A DNA stretch of 64,000 nucleotides from Paenibacillus dendritiformis. GTDB taxonomy: Bacteria > Bacillota > Bacilli > Paenibacillales > Paenibacillaceae. Within the stretch, counting starts at the first letter, position 1, and every line of letters starts with the position of its first letter. Location of the stretch: contig NZ_AP025344.1 in NCBI RefSeq assembly GCF_021654795.1, forward strand, positions 5,146,501 through 5,210,500. The letters are read 5' to 3'. This document shows positions 16,286 through 23,911 of this stretch, in pieces. The notes beneath the pieces were generated by a model that did no database searches, had not been told where the DNA came from, and saw only the letters and a program-made list of their open reading frames with translations. The position numbers and the translations under genes were made by a program.

Positions 16286-18532
16286 TTATTGCGCCCTATC
16301 CGCCGAACCGGCGGCGTGATGACTGCTCCGGTATTCTCCCGGAGAGATGCCTTCCATTCGCTTGAATACCCGGCTGAAGGAGACGGCTCCTCCATATCCG
16401 ATCCGCTCCGCAATCGTCTGCACCGGCAGGTCGGTCTGCCGCAGCAGCCGCTTCGCCTCTTCCAGCCGCAGCCCGATCAGGACATCGATGAATTTCTCGC
16501 CCGTCACTTCCTTGAAGCTTTTGCTCAGCAGCTTCGGGGCGATGTCGAACGTCTCGCTCAGCAGATTCAGCGATATTTGCGGATTCGCATAATGCTCCTG
16601 CAGATAGTCCTGCACGCGGCCGATAAGCCGGGCATTGCGCTCCCGATCGGCACAGGCCAGGGAATCCGCCGCCGCCTCCAGCCCGTCCCGCAGCGTCCGC
16701 TCCAGCTCCTCCAGCGTCAGGCATGCATCCAGCCGCTCCAGCCAGGCCGCCCCCGGCGCTTCTTCCCCCGCGCTCTTCCAGCGGCGCGCCACATCCGGCA
16801 CCCATTGGCGGCAGGCCTGGCGAACCTCCCCCCGGGTCAGACACCCGGCGCGGAGCAGGTCCGCCCATTCCGACAGGCGGGCCTCGCGTTCCGCGGCCGT
16901 TCCCGTCAGGCTGTGGGCGAGCAAGCGCCCCAACGGCTGCAAATCCGGGGGATCCCGGCGCAGCTCCTCCTCGATCAACACTCGATTCGAGCCGCAGGTC
17001 ATCTTCCGGCTCAAGGCGCGCAGCGCTTGATCGAGCGCCTTCGGAACCGCCCGAATCGACGGCGCCGTGCCGCCGATCCCGGCGGTCGCCGTCCACTTCA
17101 GATAGCCGTTAATCCACTCCAGCATATCCTGCATTATCGCCGCCAGCCGGCGTTCGGCCTCGTCGCGCGCAGCCGGTTCCCCTTCGCCTCGCTCCGGCGG
17201 CTGCCACAGCATTGCCAGCCGCTCTCCGGTCAGCCAGTCCGCCCACAGGGACCAGCCGTGCTGAGCGGCCGTCTCCTGGCATGCGGACTTGGCCGCGTAC
17301 TGGAGGAGGAACCGGTCCCGCTTCGAATACGCCTCGACGAAGGCGGCGTAGTTGTCGAGCTCCAGCACGGCGACAAGACATGGCCGATCGGACGCGAGCG
17401 GCACATCGATATGCTGGGCCGTTCCGAGCGGATGATCCTCGTATGTCCCGTCCAGCCATTGACGGAACGTATAATTGCGCAGGAAGACCGCATCCTTCTT
17501 CCCCCGCTCGACAGACTCATCCCGCTCCGCGAACATGCGGTCCAGCGCCGATTCGATGACCGAGAATTCATCCCAGCGGCCCGTGTCCGACCCCTTCGAG
17601 GCCGGAGTCGCGGCAACCTCGTTCACGCGGTTCACCAGCTTCGCGACGGGTTGATAATGCCGATGCGTCACGTAGACGATCCAGGCCGCCGCAGCGAGCA
17701 GCAGAGCCATCCCTCCGATCATCCATATATTGAACCACCGATCGGCGGACAGCACCGCCCTATCCTGGCGGAAGCCGCTCTCATATACCCAACCGGTATA
17801 GGGGGACATGTAATTCGAGACGATCTTGAAGCTTTTGCCCGAAGGGTTACCGGTATCATCAAACAGCAGATCATTCGCGTCCCCATCCATAATGCGGATG
17901 CTGTTCAATTCGGATCCGTACCATTCCTTCACCATCGAGGCCACCGACGCGGCAGCGACATTGACGACGACCATCCCGCCGCTTCCGCCCGAATTCGGCA
18001 CGCTGCGAACAAGCGAGATGACGCGCTTCGGTTCCTGGAAGTCGAATTCCTTGAACGGCCGCGCTCCAATCCAGGGAGAGTCGGTGCTCTTCAGATTCCG
18101 GTTCTTCTCAATGAACTCCCGGTCAAGGTACTGCGCGAGGCTCCACTCCTTGCTGCTGCTGAGCACTTTGCCCTCCTGGAAGCGGACGAGGTAGATCGAA
18201 TCGATAAGCGGGTAGCTGGCGCTCATCCGCCGCATCAGCTTCATGATTCGCATATGGAGCGGAACGTCGTCATCCGCCGTGAGTTGAAAAAATTGGGCAA
18301 GCTCCGGAGAGTTCACGACTTCGGAGACCAGCGTCTGATCGATGGCTTTCAGCGAGGCATCGGTCGCGCGCAGCGTCTGCAGCAGAAGCGAGGCATTGGT
18401 GCGCATCGCGTCATTCCGGCTCTGTTCGCTCAGCGTCTGAAAAAAGACGAAGAACAAGAAGCTGACGACGATGATGAACACGGGCATATACGAGAGCAGA
18501 AGACGGTAGAACCATCGCTTGGCATTCATCAT
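16286..18532 (-). CDS. AraC-family regulator with extracellular sensor region
   Basis: A 748-residue one-component membrane regulator of the YtdP/YesN-like type. Membrane helix 1 lies at about residues 10-30 (LLLSYMPVFIIVVSFLFFVFF); an extracytoplasmic cache-like domain spans about 35-265; helix 2 is WMIGGMALLLAAAAWIVYV. A cytoplasmic middle part follows, then two AraC helix-turn-helix units at the end: ISLNLLSETFDIAPKLLSKSFKEVTG and IAERIGYGGAVSFSRVFKRMEG, closing with SPGEYR. Such regulators normally stand next to LplB/YtcP/LplA operons; here that operon lies beyond 4 kb of mobile DNA. A cre-like site lies 28 bp upstream. Confidence 0.9.
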   Translation of the reverse strand: MMNAKRWFYRLLLSYMPVFIIVVSFLFFVFFQTLSEQSRNDAMRTNASLLLQTLRATDASLKAIDQTLVSEVVNSPELAQFFQLTADDDVPLHMRIMKLMRRMSASYPLIDSIYLVRFQEGKVLSSSKEWSLAQYLDREFIEKNRNLKSTDSPWIGARPFKEFDFQEPKRVISLVRSVPNSGGSGGMVVVNVAAASVASMVKEWYGSELNSIRIMDGDANDLLFDDTGNPSGKSFKIVSNYMSPYTGWVYESGFRQDRAVLSADRWFNIWMIGGMALLLAAAAWIVYVTHRHYQPVAKLVNRVNEVAATPASKGSDTGRWDEFSVIESALDRMFAERDESVERGKKDAVFLRNYTFRQWLDGTYEDHPLGTAQHIDVPLASDRPCLVAVLELDNYAAFVEAYSKRDRFLLQYAAKSACQETAAQHGWSLWADWLTGERLAMLWQPPERGEGEPAARDEAERRLAAIMQDMLEWINGYLKWTATAGIGGTAPSIRAVPKALDQALRALSRKMTCGSNRVLIEEELRRDPPDLQPLGRLLAHSLTGTAAEREARLSEWADLLRAGCLTRGEVRQACRQWVPDVARRWKSAGEEAPGAAWLERLDACLTLEELERTLRDGLEAAADSLACADRERNARLIGRVQDYLQEHYANPQISLNLLSETFDIAPKLLSKSFKEVTGEKFIDVLIGLRLEEAKRLLRQTDLPVQTIAERIGYGGAVSFSRVFKRMEGISPGEYRSSHHAAGSADRAQ

Positions 18533-18559
18533 AGGGGCCTCCCTTGCCGAACCGTCCTA

Positions 18560-18573
18560 AGTAAACGCTTACA
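18560..18573 (-). promoter_or_regulatory. cre-like site before the AraC regulator
   Basis: On the plus strand AGTAAACGCTTACA differs from TGWAANCGNTNWCA only at the first base. It is close to the start of the minus-strand regulator gene. Confidence 0.45.
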
Positions 18574-18582
18574 TCATGGATA

Positions 18583-18603
18583 ACAAAAAAATCCCTTGCG
18601 GGA
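18583..18603 (-). terminator. terminator of tRNA Asn-Ser
   Basis: On the minus strand TCCC-GCAA-GGGA, with an extra outer pair possible, is followed by TTTTTTTG. The stem is short but the U-tract is good. Confidence 0.6.
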
Positions 18604-18623
18604 CTTGTTGTTGAAATCATAAG

Positions 18624-18712
18624 TGGCGGAGAGAGAGGGATTCGAACCCTCGCGGCTGTTACACCCTAACGCTTTAGCAAAGCGCCCCCTTCGGCCTCTT
18701 GGGTACCTCTCC
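18624..18712 (-). tRNA. tRNA-Ser (anticodon GCU)
   Basis: 89 nt including encoded CCA and discriminator G. The anticodon stem/loop CGCTTTGCTAAAGCG gives GCU. It has a class II variable arm and a standard T-arm (GAGGG-TTCGAAT-CCCTC). Confidence 0.95.
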
Positions 18713-18721
18713 GTATGAAAA

Positions 18722-18797
18722 TGGCTCCCCGAACAGGACTCGAACCTGTGACAACTCGGTTAACAGCCGAGTGCTCTACCGACTGAGCTATCGGGGA
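18722..18797 (-). tRNA. tRNA-Asn (anticodon GUU)
   Basis: 76 nt including encoded CCA; acceptor TCCCCGA pairs with TCGGGGA, and the anticodon loop CTGTTAA gives GUU. It is transcribed just before tRNA-Ser. Confidence 0.96.
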
Positions 18798-18809
18798 ATG
18801 ACAAGTATT

Positions 18810-18838
18810 AATGTATCACACGATAGAACAGATGTCAA
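18810..18838 (-). promoter_or_regulatory. sigma-A promoter of tRNA Asn-Ser
   Basis: On the minus strand, perfect -35 TTGACA, 17-bp spacer, then TACATT, ending about 13 bp before tRNA-Asn. Confidence 0.7.
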
Positions 18839-18884
18839 GCAGGGGGAGATGATTTCGTCTTCCCTGTCATCTCCCTCCCATGGC

Positions 18885-19706
18885 TTACTCCCCGCTCTCC
18901 TTCCCGAAATGCTTGGCCAGTTCCACGATAAGCGCGCCCATCCGCTCCTCTTCGGGGACAATGATCCGCTGCACCCCTTCCTCGGCGATGGCGGCCGCCG
19001 TAACTTTGCCGACCGCGGCCATCCATGTCCGGTTGGCGAACACCTCCAGCAGCCGCTCCGTCAAACCGTTCCGCTTCGCGTATTCGAACAGGAAGCGGGC
19101 TTGGGGAGCGCTGGTTACCGCGACGGCGTCCACTTCCCCGGCGAGCAGTTCGTCCGCAAGCCGGCTCAGCACGTCCTCCGGAGGCGGGGTATGGCGATAC
19201 GGCATCAGTTCCATCGTATCGGCGCCCGCCTGCTTGAAATACCCCGCCAGCGCCGGGGCCGGATCGCCGTGGAGCTGAAGCGAGACGAGCCGTCCGGCCA
19301 AGCCGGTCCCGCTCGCGTCGAGGGAGCGCAGCAGCCCGGCCGTCGAGCCGTCGTCATCCCGGACGGCCGGCACGATGCCGATTCGCTTCAACGCATTCAC
19401 CGTCTTGTATCCGCGCGCCGCATGCTTCATCTCCGCCATCTTGCGGAGGAACGCCTGCTCCTTCCCTGCCTCGCGGGCCGCTTCCAGCAGCCTGTCCAAG
19501 CCCATCCCCGTCGTCCAGACGGCCAGCGACACGGGCGCCTCCAGCAGCCGGTCGACTTCCGCCTCCAGCCGCTCGAAGCCCTCAAGCATCGTTCCCTGCG
19601 TCGGCCTCACCAAGGGCGTACCGCCCTGCTTGCGCACGAGCGCGGACATTTCTTCCGCCTTGCGAGGTCCCGTGATAACAATCGTTTTCCCTTCCAGCTT
19701 AGCCAT
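18885..19706 (-). CDS. uroporphyrinogen-III synthase-like (HemD family)
   Basis: A 273-residue protein resembling uroporphyrinogen-III synthase, which closes and inverts hydroxymethylbilane in tetrapyrrole synthesis. It shows the two-lobed pattern: GKTIVITGPRKAEEMSALVRKQGG at the start, VSLAVWTTGMGLDRLL, then DAVAVTSAPQARFLFEYAKRNGL and AAVGKVTAAAIAEEG, the usual 'gkvTA' motif near the C-terminus. The start at 19706 follows GGGAGGAAGG and overlaps the end of sprT by 8 bp, so the two are coupled. It stands outside a hem operon, so it may be a second copy or a divergent family member. Confidence 0.75.
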   Translation of the reverse strand: MAKLEGKTIVITGPRKAEEMSALVRKQGGTPLVRPTQGTMLEGFERLEAEVDRLLEAPVSLAVWTTGMGLDRLLEAAREAGKEQAFLRKMAEMKHAARGYKTVNALKRIGIVPAVRDDDGSTAGLLRSLDASGTGLAGRLVSLQLHGDPAPALAGYFKQAGADTMELMPYRHTPPPEDVLSRLADELLAGEVDAVAVTSAPQARFLFEYAKRNGLTERLLEVFANRTWMAAVGKVTAAAIAEEGVQRIIVPEEERMGALIVELAKHFGKESGE

Positions 19707-20196
19707 GATCCTTCCTCCCCGTCTCTGTGCGGACCGGAACGATCCGTAGCTTGCCGCGGCAGCGCCCGCACACATATTTCCTCACATCCACCCTCCGCTT
19801 GCGGAGATAGGTGTGGCGGCAATCGACGCATTCCAAGCGATAGCGGTACGGCAGCCTGCCCTGGCCCTCCGCGCCGGGCAAGGAACGGCAGTAGCGCGAG
19901 CCCCCCACGGCCTGGAGCAGTTCCTTGAATTCGCGGTCGCGATGCCGGTAGCCTCTTCCTTCCAGATGAAGATGATAATGACATAGCTCGTGCTTGATGA
20001 TCCGTTCGACTTCCTCCTCGCCGAAGGCTTCGAGCTGCTTCGGGTTGATCTCGATATGATGCGAGGTTAATAGGTACCGGCCTCCCGTCGACTTGAGCCG
20101 CCCGTTATAGCGGGCCTGATGCCGGAACGGCTTGCCGAAGTCCCGCAAGGACACCGCCTCTACCCACTGCTGCAGCGATTGGTTCGTATAGGTCAT
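19699..20196 (-). CDS. sprT: SprT-like zinc metalloprotein (YdcK family)
   Basis: A 165-residue SprT-family protein. The zinc-protease motif HELCH sits at residues 69-73 within IIKHELCHYHLHLEG, and a C-terminal zinc ribbon has CVDC and CGRC pairs. Its position close to tex and cmpA and next to tRNA-Asn matches ydcK of Bacillus. An ATG three codons upstream (20205) is also possible; I prefer 20196 from comparison with the known N-terminus. It faces a divergent gene across overlapping promoters (20219-20252). The cellular substrate is unknown. Confidence 0.9.
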   Translation of the reverse strand: MTYTNQSLQQWVEAVSLRDFGKPFRHQARYNGRLKSTGGRYLLTSHHIEINPKQLEAFGEEEVERIIKHELCHYHLHLEGRGYRHRDREFKELLQAVGGSRYCRSLPGAEGQGRLPYRYRLECVDCRHTYLRKRRVDVRKYVCGRCRGKLRIVPVRTETGRKDHG

Positions 20197-20218
20197 CTGT
20201 ATCACCCTGCTTCCCTAC

Positions 20219-20252
20219 TTGAATTTGTACTGGAAGTCCAGTACACTGTCAA
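20219..20252. promoter_or_regulatory. overlapping divergent promoters around a palindrome
   Basis: Plus strand: TTGAAT, 17 bp, TACACT, leading to the hypothetical gene at 20287. Minus strand: TTGACA, 17 bp, TACAAA, leading to sprT. The two overlap, and both spacers contain the perfect palindrome GTACTGGA-AG-TCCAGTAC at 20227-20244, an ideal operator position. Confidence 0.55.
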
Positions 20253-20286
20253 GAGTAGAATTGCGGATGAAGAGAGGGATTGCCGG

Positions 20287-20652
20287 ATGGCGAAGATGCG
20301 CTATATTCTGTTTCAACTGGGAAGCGACTGGGAATTCGTCGAGATGCCTGCCGAATACGCCTACCAACTGAGCGCGCTGAATTTGCGCTTGCATAAGGAA
20401 ATCAGTAAGCTGACAGCGGAACGGATCCCGAAGCTGCCCGTGGCGATCGCGGAATGCGAGAAGCTGGAGCTGCTCCAGGAGGAGGCGCGCACGGTCAGCG
20501 GGCTCGAATACATGAACCGGCTGGAACAGGCCTTCGCCGGGATTCAAGAGGAGCATTATCCCCTCATCGCGCTGCTGACGGAGATACGGGCGCTGCAGGC
20601 CCAGATGGAGCAATGGTACGAGGAGGAGGCCGAAGCGGCCGGCATCCAATAG
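20287..20652 (+). CDS. conserved-looking hypothetical protein
   Basis: A 121-residue acidic, helix-rich cytoplasmic protein that I do not recognise. It begins MAKMRYILFQLGSDWEFVEMPAEYAYQLSALNLRLH and ends in a Glu-rich tail; residues 30-118 are probably all helical. A GAGAGGG sequence precedes the ATG at 20287; a second ATG three codons on is possible. It has its own promoter, divergent from sprT, and a strong terminator, so it is very likely a real gene. Confidence 0.75.
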   Translation: MAKMRYILFQLGSDWEFVEMPAEYAYQLSALNLRLHKEISKLTAERIPKLPVAIAECEKLELLQEEARTVSGLEYMNRLEQAFAGIQEEHYPLIALLTEIRALQAQMEQWYEEEAEAAGIQ

Positions 20653-20707
20653 CGGAATGTCAGGAAGCACACGCCTCAAGCGATGAATCGAATAAACGAC
20701 CGATCAG

Positions 20708-20744
20708 AACCGGAACGAAGCCCGCAGCCTCGTTCCGGTTTTTT
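20708..20744 (+). terminator. terminator after the hypothetical gene
   Basis: An 11-bp stem, AACCGGAACGA and TCGTTCCGGTT, followed by TTTT and more T. Confidence 0.9.
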
Positions 20745-20832
20745 GCGTCGGACCTGCACCAAATGCGGCGGCAGCCCATAAGATAGCGTTACAACGAAGA
20801 ATCTTCGTCCCCGGGCTGAAGGAGGGATACTC

Positions 20833-20952
20833 ATGCCGCAATGGTTATGCAACCAGTTGATGCGCGCCTTTCACAAGAAGGACCGCCGCCAGATTAAGCT
20901 GTTGAATGAGTGCTGGTTTTTTTATCGTTCGAAGCAGCGCGTTCATCCGTAA
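20833..20952 (+). CDS. cmpA: cortex morphogenetic protein CmpA
   Basis: A 39-residue protein starting MPQWLCNQLMRAFHKKDRRQ and containing IKLLNECWFFYRSK. This closely matches the length and pattern of Bacillus CmpA (MPxWLxxQ...AF..KD..QIKLLNxCWxFYR), a forespore-era small protein that helps ClpXP-linked quality control of SpoIVA during spore envelope assembly. GGAGGG lies 8 bp before the ATG. The position between sprT and tex is also that of Bacillus cmpA. It supports an endospore-forming host. Confidence 0.9.
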   Translation: MPQWLCNQLMRAFHKKDRRQIKLLNECWFFYRSKQRVHP

Positions 20953-21027
20953 ATGCAAGCGCTATTTCCACAAGTCCAAGGCGCCTGAGGACATGTCCGG
21001 ACGGCAGCCGTAACCCTGATCGAATGA

Positions 21028-21073
21028 AGCCCCCGCGGCGCCCGTCTATGCGAACGGACGGCCAGCGGGGGCT
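21028..21073. terminator. bidirectional terminator cmpA / tex
   Basis: A nested hairpin with outer arms AGCCCCCGC and GCGGGGGCT and inner GGCGCCCGT/ACGGCC pairing, between the convergent cmpA and tex genes. TTTTT follows after a short gap on the plus strand. Confidence 0.75.
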
Positions 21074-21107
21074 TGTTAGCTTTTTCAAGCGGGCCAGCGC
21101 GGCCTCC

Positions 21108-23342
21108 TTATTGCAGGTTCTCGACGCTGGAGCGCTTCATCGTCAAGCCGACGCGCCCTTTTTTCACATCGACGGACAGCACCCATACCGTGACATTGTC
21201 CCCGACGGACACCACATCAAGCGGATGCTTCACATACCGATCGCTGAGCTGCGAGATATGCACCAGGCCGTCGTTTTTGATGCCGATGTCGACGAAGGCG
21301 CCGAAATCAATCACATTGCGGACCGTTCCCTTCAGTTCCATGCCCGGCTTCAAATCTTCAATCTGCAGCACGTCCGTGCGGAACACGACCGGAGGCAGTT
21401 CCTCCCGCGGGTCGCGGCCCGGGCGGAGCAGGCTGTCGATGATATCCTTCAAGGTCGGCACGCCCACTTCCAGCCGTTCCGCATAGCCGTTCACGTCCAC
21501 CTCGCGCAGCTTCCCGGCCAGCTCTGGCGTGCCGATCTGGTCGGGACGGACCCCAAGCTCGGCGAACAGCCGGTCGACCACCGGATACGATTCCGGGTGA
21601 ATCGGCGTATTGTCCAGCGGATGCGCCCCGTCCGGTATGCGAAGAAATCCGACGCATTGCTGGAACGCCTTCGGCCCGAGGCGGGCAACCTTGGACAGCT
21701 GCTTGCGCTCGGTGAATTTTCCGTTCTCCTCGCGGTGCTTGACGATATTTTTGGCCAGCGTCGCATTGATGCCCGATACATAGGACAACAGCGACGGGGA
21801 AGCCGTATTGACGTCGACCCCGACGTGGTTGACCGCCGATTCCACGACGGCGCCCAGACTCTCTTCCAGGCGCTTCTGCGCGACATCATGCTGGTATTGC
21901 CCGACGCCGATCGCCTTCGGGTCGATCTTGACCAGTTCGGCGAGCGGATCCTGCAGCCGGCGGGCGATCGACACGGCGCTCCGCTCCGCGACATCCAGAC
22001 TCGGGAACTCCTCGGCCGCCAGCTTCGAAGCCGAGTAGACGCTCGCCCCCGCCTCGCTCACAATCGCGTAATGAAGCTTCAGGTCCGGACGGGATTGAAT
22101 CCAGTCGGCGACGAACTGCTCGGTCTCGCGCGAGGCGGTGCCGTTGCCGATAACGACCAGTCCGACGCCGTAATTATCGGCAAGCCGGTTGAACGTCTTG
22201 ACGGCTTCCGCCGTCTTGTGATGCGGGGCGGTCGGATACGTGACCGCTACCTCCAGCAGCTTGCCCGTCTCGTCGACCACCGCCAGCTTGCAGCCGGTCC
22301 GGAAGGCCGGATCGACGCCAAGCACGGTCTGCCCCCGCACCGGCGGCTGCAGCAGCAGGCTGCGCAAATTTTGCGCAAAGACTTGAATGGCCTGCTCCTC
22401 CGCCTTCTCCGTCAGTTCCCCACGCACCTCCCGCTCAATCGAAGGCGCGATCAGGCGCTTATAAGAATCCTCGATCGTCACTTGAAGCAAGTCGCTCACG
22501 ACCGAAGCGCCCCGAATCGTGCGCTTGCTCATATACGCTACGATCTTGTCCACGGGAACATCGAGCGCGACCTTCAGGACGTCCTCTCTCTCCCCCCGGT
22601 TAATGGCCAGAATCCGGTGAGACGGCAGCCGCTTGACCGGCTCTGTATATTCATAGTACATCTCGTAGACCGATTCCTGCTCTTTATCCTTCGCTTCCGT
22701 GCGAATGACGCCCTGATCCATCGTGTACCGGCGTACCCAGGCGCGTATATCCGGATCGTCGCCCAGCATCTCCGCGATAATATCCTGAGCGCCCTGCAGC
22801 GCATTCTCGGCGGCAGGAACGCCTTTCTCTTCATTTACATAAGCGGACGCCTCCTGCATCGGATCGCCCTGCTTCGGCAAAGAGAGAATCCACTGCGCCA
22901 ACGGCTCGAGTCCGCGTTCCTTCGCCACGCTGGCGCGCGTCTTGCGCTTCTGCCGGTAAGGGCGGTACAGATCCTCCACTTCCTGCAGCTTCGCGGCCTG
23001 GACAATCGAATCCAGCAGCGGCTCCGTCAGCTTCCCCTGCTCGTTGATGAGCCGGAGCACCTCGCGCTTGCGCTCCTCCAGGCCCCGCAAATAACCGAGC
23101 CGCTCCTCCAGCGTCCGGAGCTGCGTCTCATCCAGCTCCCCCGTCATCTCCTTGCGGTACCGGGCGATGAACGGGATCGTGTTCCCTTCATCCAACAGCT
23201 CGATCGTCCGTTGGACTTGTCCGCGTCCAAGAGACAACTCCGAGGCAAGCTGATGGAGAAGACGTTCCGGCTCGCTCGCGGTCATCTGTTCAATTGCCGC
23301 GTCCAGCGGTTGGACTTCCATCGTTTCGTCACGTACGGTCAT
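21108..23342 (-). CDS. tex: Tex-type S1 RNA-binding transcription factor
   Basis: A 744-residue Tex/YdcI protein. Order: N-terminal helical domain (LLDEGNTIPFIARYRKEMTGELDE around residues 50-75), YqgF-like RNase H fold (TVLGVDPAFRTGCKLAVVDETG about 315-335), helix-hairpin-helix (DVNTASPSLLSYVSGINATLAKNIV about 490-515) and a C-terminal S1 domain (GMELKGTVRNVIDFGAFVDIG from about 645). The start at 23342 follows GGAAAGGAAG; an ATG six codons upstream is less well placed. Tex binds RNA and the transcription machinery. No neighbour is cotranscribed. Confidence 0.94.
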   Translation of the reverse strand: MTVRDETMEVQPLDAAIEQMTASEPERLLHQLASELSLGRGQVQRTIELLDEGNTIPFIARYRKEMTGELDETQLRTLEERLGYLRGLEERKREVLRLINEQGKLTEPLLDSIVQAAKLQEVEDLYRPYRQKRKTRASVAKERGLEPLAQWILSLPKQGDPMQEASAYVNEEKGVPAAENALQGAQDIIAEMLGDDPDIRAWVRRYTMDQGVIRTEAKDKEQESVYEMYYEYTEPVKRLPSHRILAINRGEREDVLKVALDVPVDKIVAYMSKRTIRGASVVSDLLQVTIEDSYKRLIAPSIEREVRGELTEKAEEQAIQVFAQNLRSLLLQPPVRGQTVLGVDPAFRTGCKLAVVDETGKLLEVAVTYPTAPHHKTAEAVKTFNRLADNYGVGLVVIGNGTASRETEQFVADWIQSRPDLKLHYAIVSEAGASVYSASKLAAEEFPSLDVAERSAVSIARRLQDPLAELVKIDPKAIGVGQYQHDVAQKRLEESLGAVVESAVNHVGVDVNTASPSLLSYVSGINATLAKNIVKHREENGKFTERKQLSKVARLGPKAFQQCVGFLRIPDGAHPLDNTPIHPESYPVVDRLFAELGVRPDQIGTPELAGKLREVDVNGYAERLEVGVPTLKDIIDSLLRPGRDPREELPPVVFRTDVLQIEDLKPGMELKGTVRNVIDFGAFVDIGIKNDGLVHISQLSDRYVKHPLDVVSVGDNVTVWVLSVDVKKGRVGLTMKRSSVENLQ

Positions 23343-23669
23343 GTATGACTTCCTTTCCATACCTGTTTCTGCAACCCTTTACAGCCTACTCATTATTGTC
23401 GCAAAAACAAGCCGTAAAATCCACACTCATCTTCATTGCAATGCGGCACGCCCCTATGAAGGACCACGGCCAGACGCATTAGAGATATCCGCGCCGGACT
23501 TCATTCGACATGCCGAGACTCCGTTCCTGGCGCCCATCGGCGGCTCGCGTCGAATTCGAAGGGAACGTGAAGCCTTTGAAGGCGGACTCAAGGCTTTTTG
23601 AACTAGGGCCATGACATTAGGAGGAATTTAGGCAAATCATGGTCCGCATGATTGTCAAGATTGTTGCGG

Positions 23670-23706
23670 TTATGTACAATATGGTACACAACTAGAGCAC
23701 TATAAT
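23670..23706 (+). promoter_or_regulatory. palindromic operator plus -10 element
   Basis: TTATGTACAATA-TGGTACACAA (23670-23691) is a 22-bp palindrome with two mismatches (core TGTAC-N6-GTACA). A perfect TATAAT follows at 23701-23706 without a matching -35, as expected for an activated promoter. Confidence 0.45.
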
Positions 23707-23749
23707 GAACAGCCTGCGTAAGATGCCCGATTATGAAAGGAGGCCCGTA

Positions 23750-23893
23750 ATGTTTCAGGGACAATCTCATCTTGTCCCGCCGCTACCGTGCATTAAAGCA
23801 TCAACGCAACATCCCCCCGTGAAGAACCGGCTTGGCAAAAACAAGGTGATTTCGGCAGTGAACCGATCGGCAATCCTTTTCCCCAAACGATAA
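23750..23893 (+). CDS. small ORF of 47 codons before the M60 gene
   Basis: Starts with ATG at 23750 after a near-perfect AAAGGAGG and ends 18 bp before the metallopeptidase gene. The peptide (MFQGQSHLVPPLPCIKASTQ...) is basic, has no signal or membrane helix and is not recognised. It may be a leader peptide for the downstream gene or simply a chance frame behind a good ribosome-binding site. Confidence 0.4.
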   Translation: MFQGQSHLVPPLPCIKASTQHPPVKNRLGKNKVISAVNRSAILFPKR

Positions 23894-23911
23894 GAGATAA
23901 GGAGTGTTCGA

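Noticed and set aside
23341..23601. Plus-strand ORF of 86 codons upstream of tex
   Set aside because: It starts inside the tex start region and lacks a ribosome-binding site; composition does not look coding.
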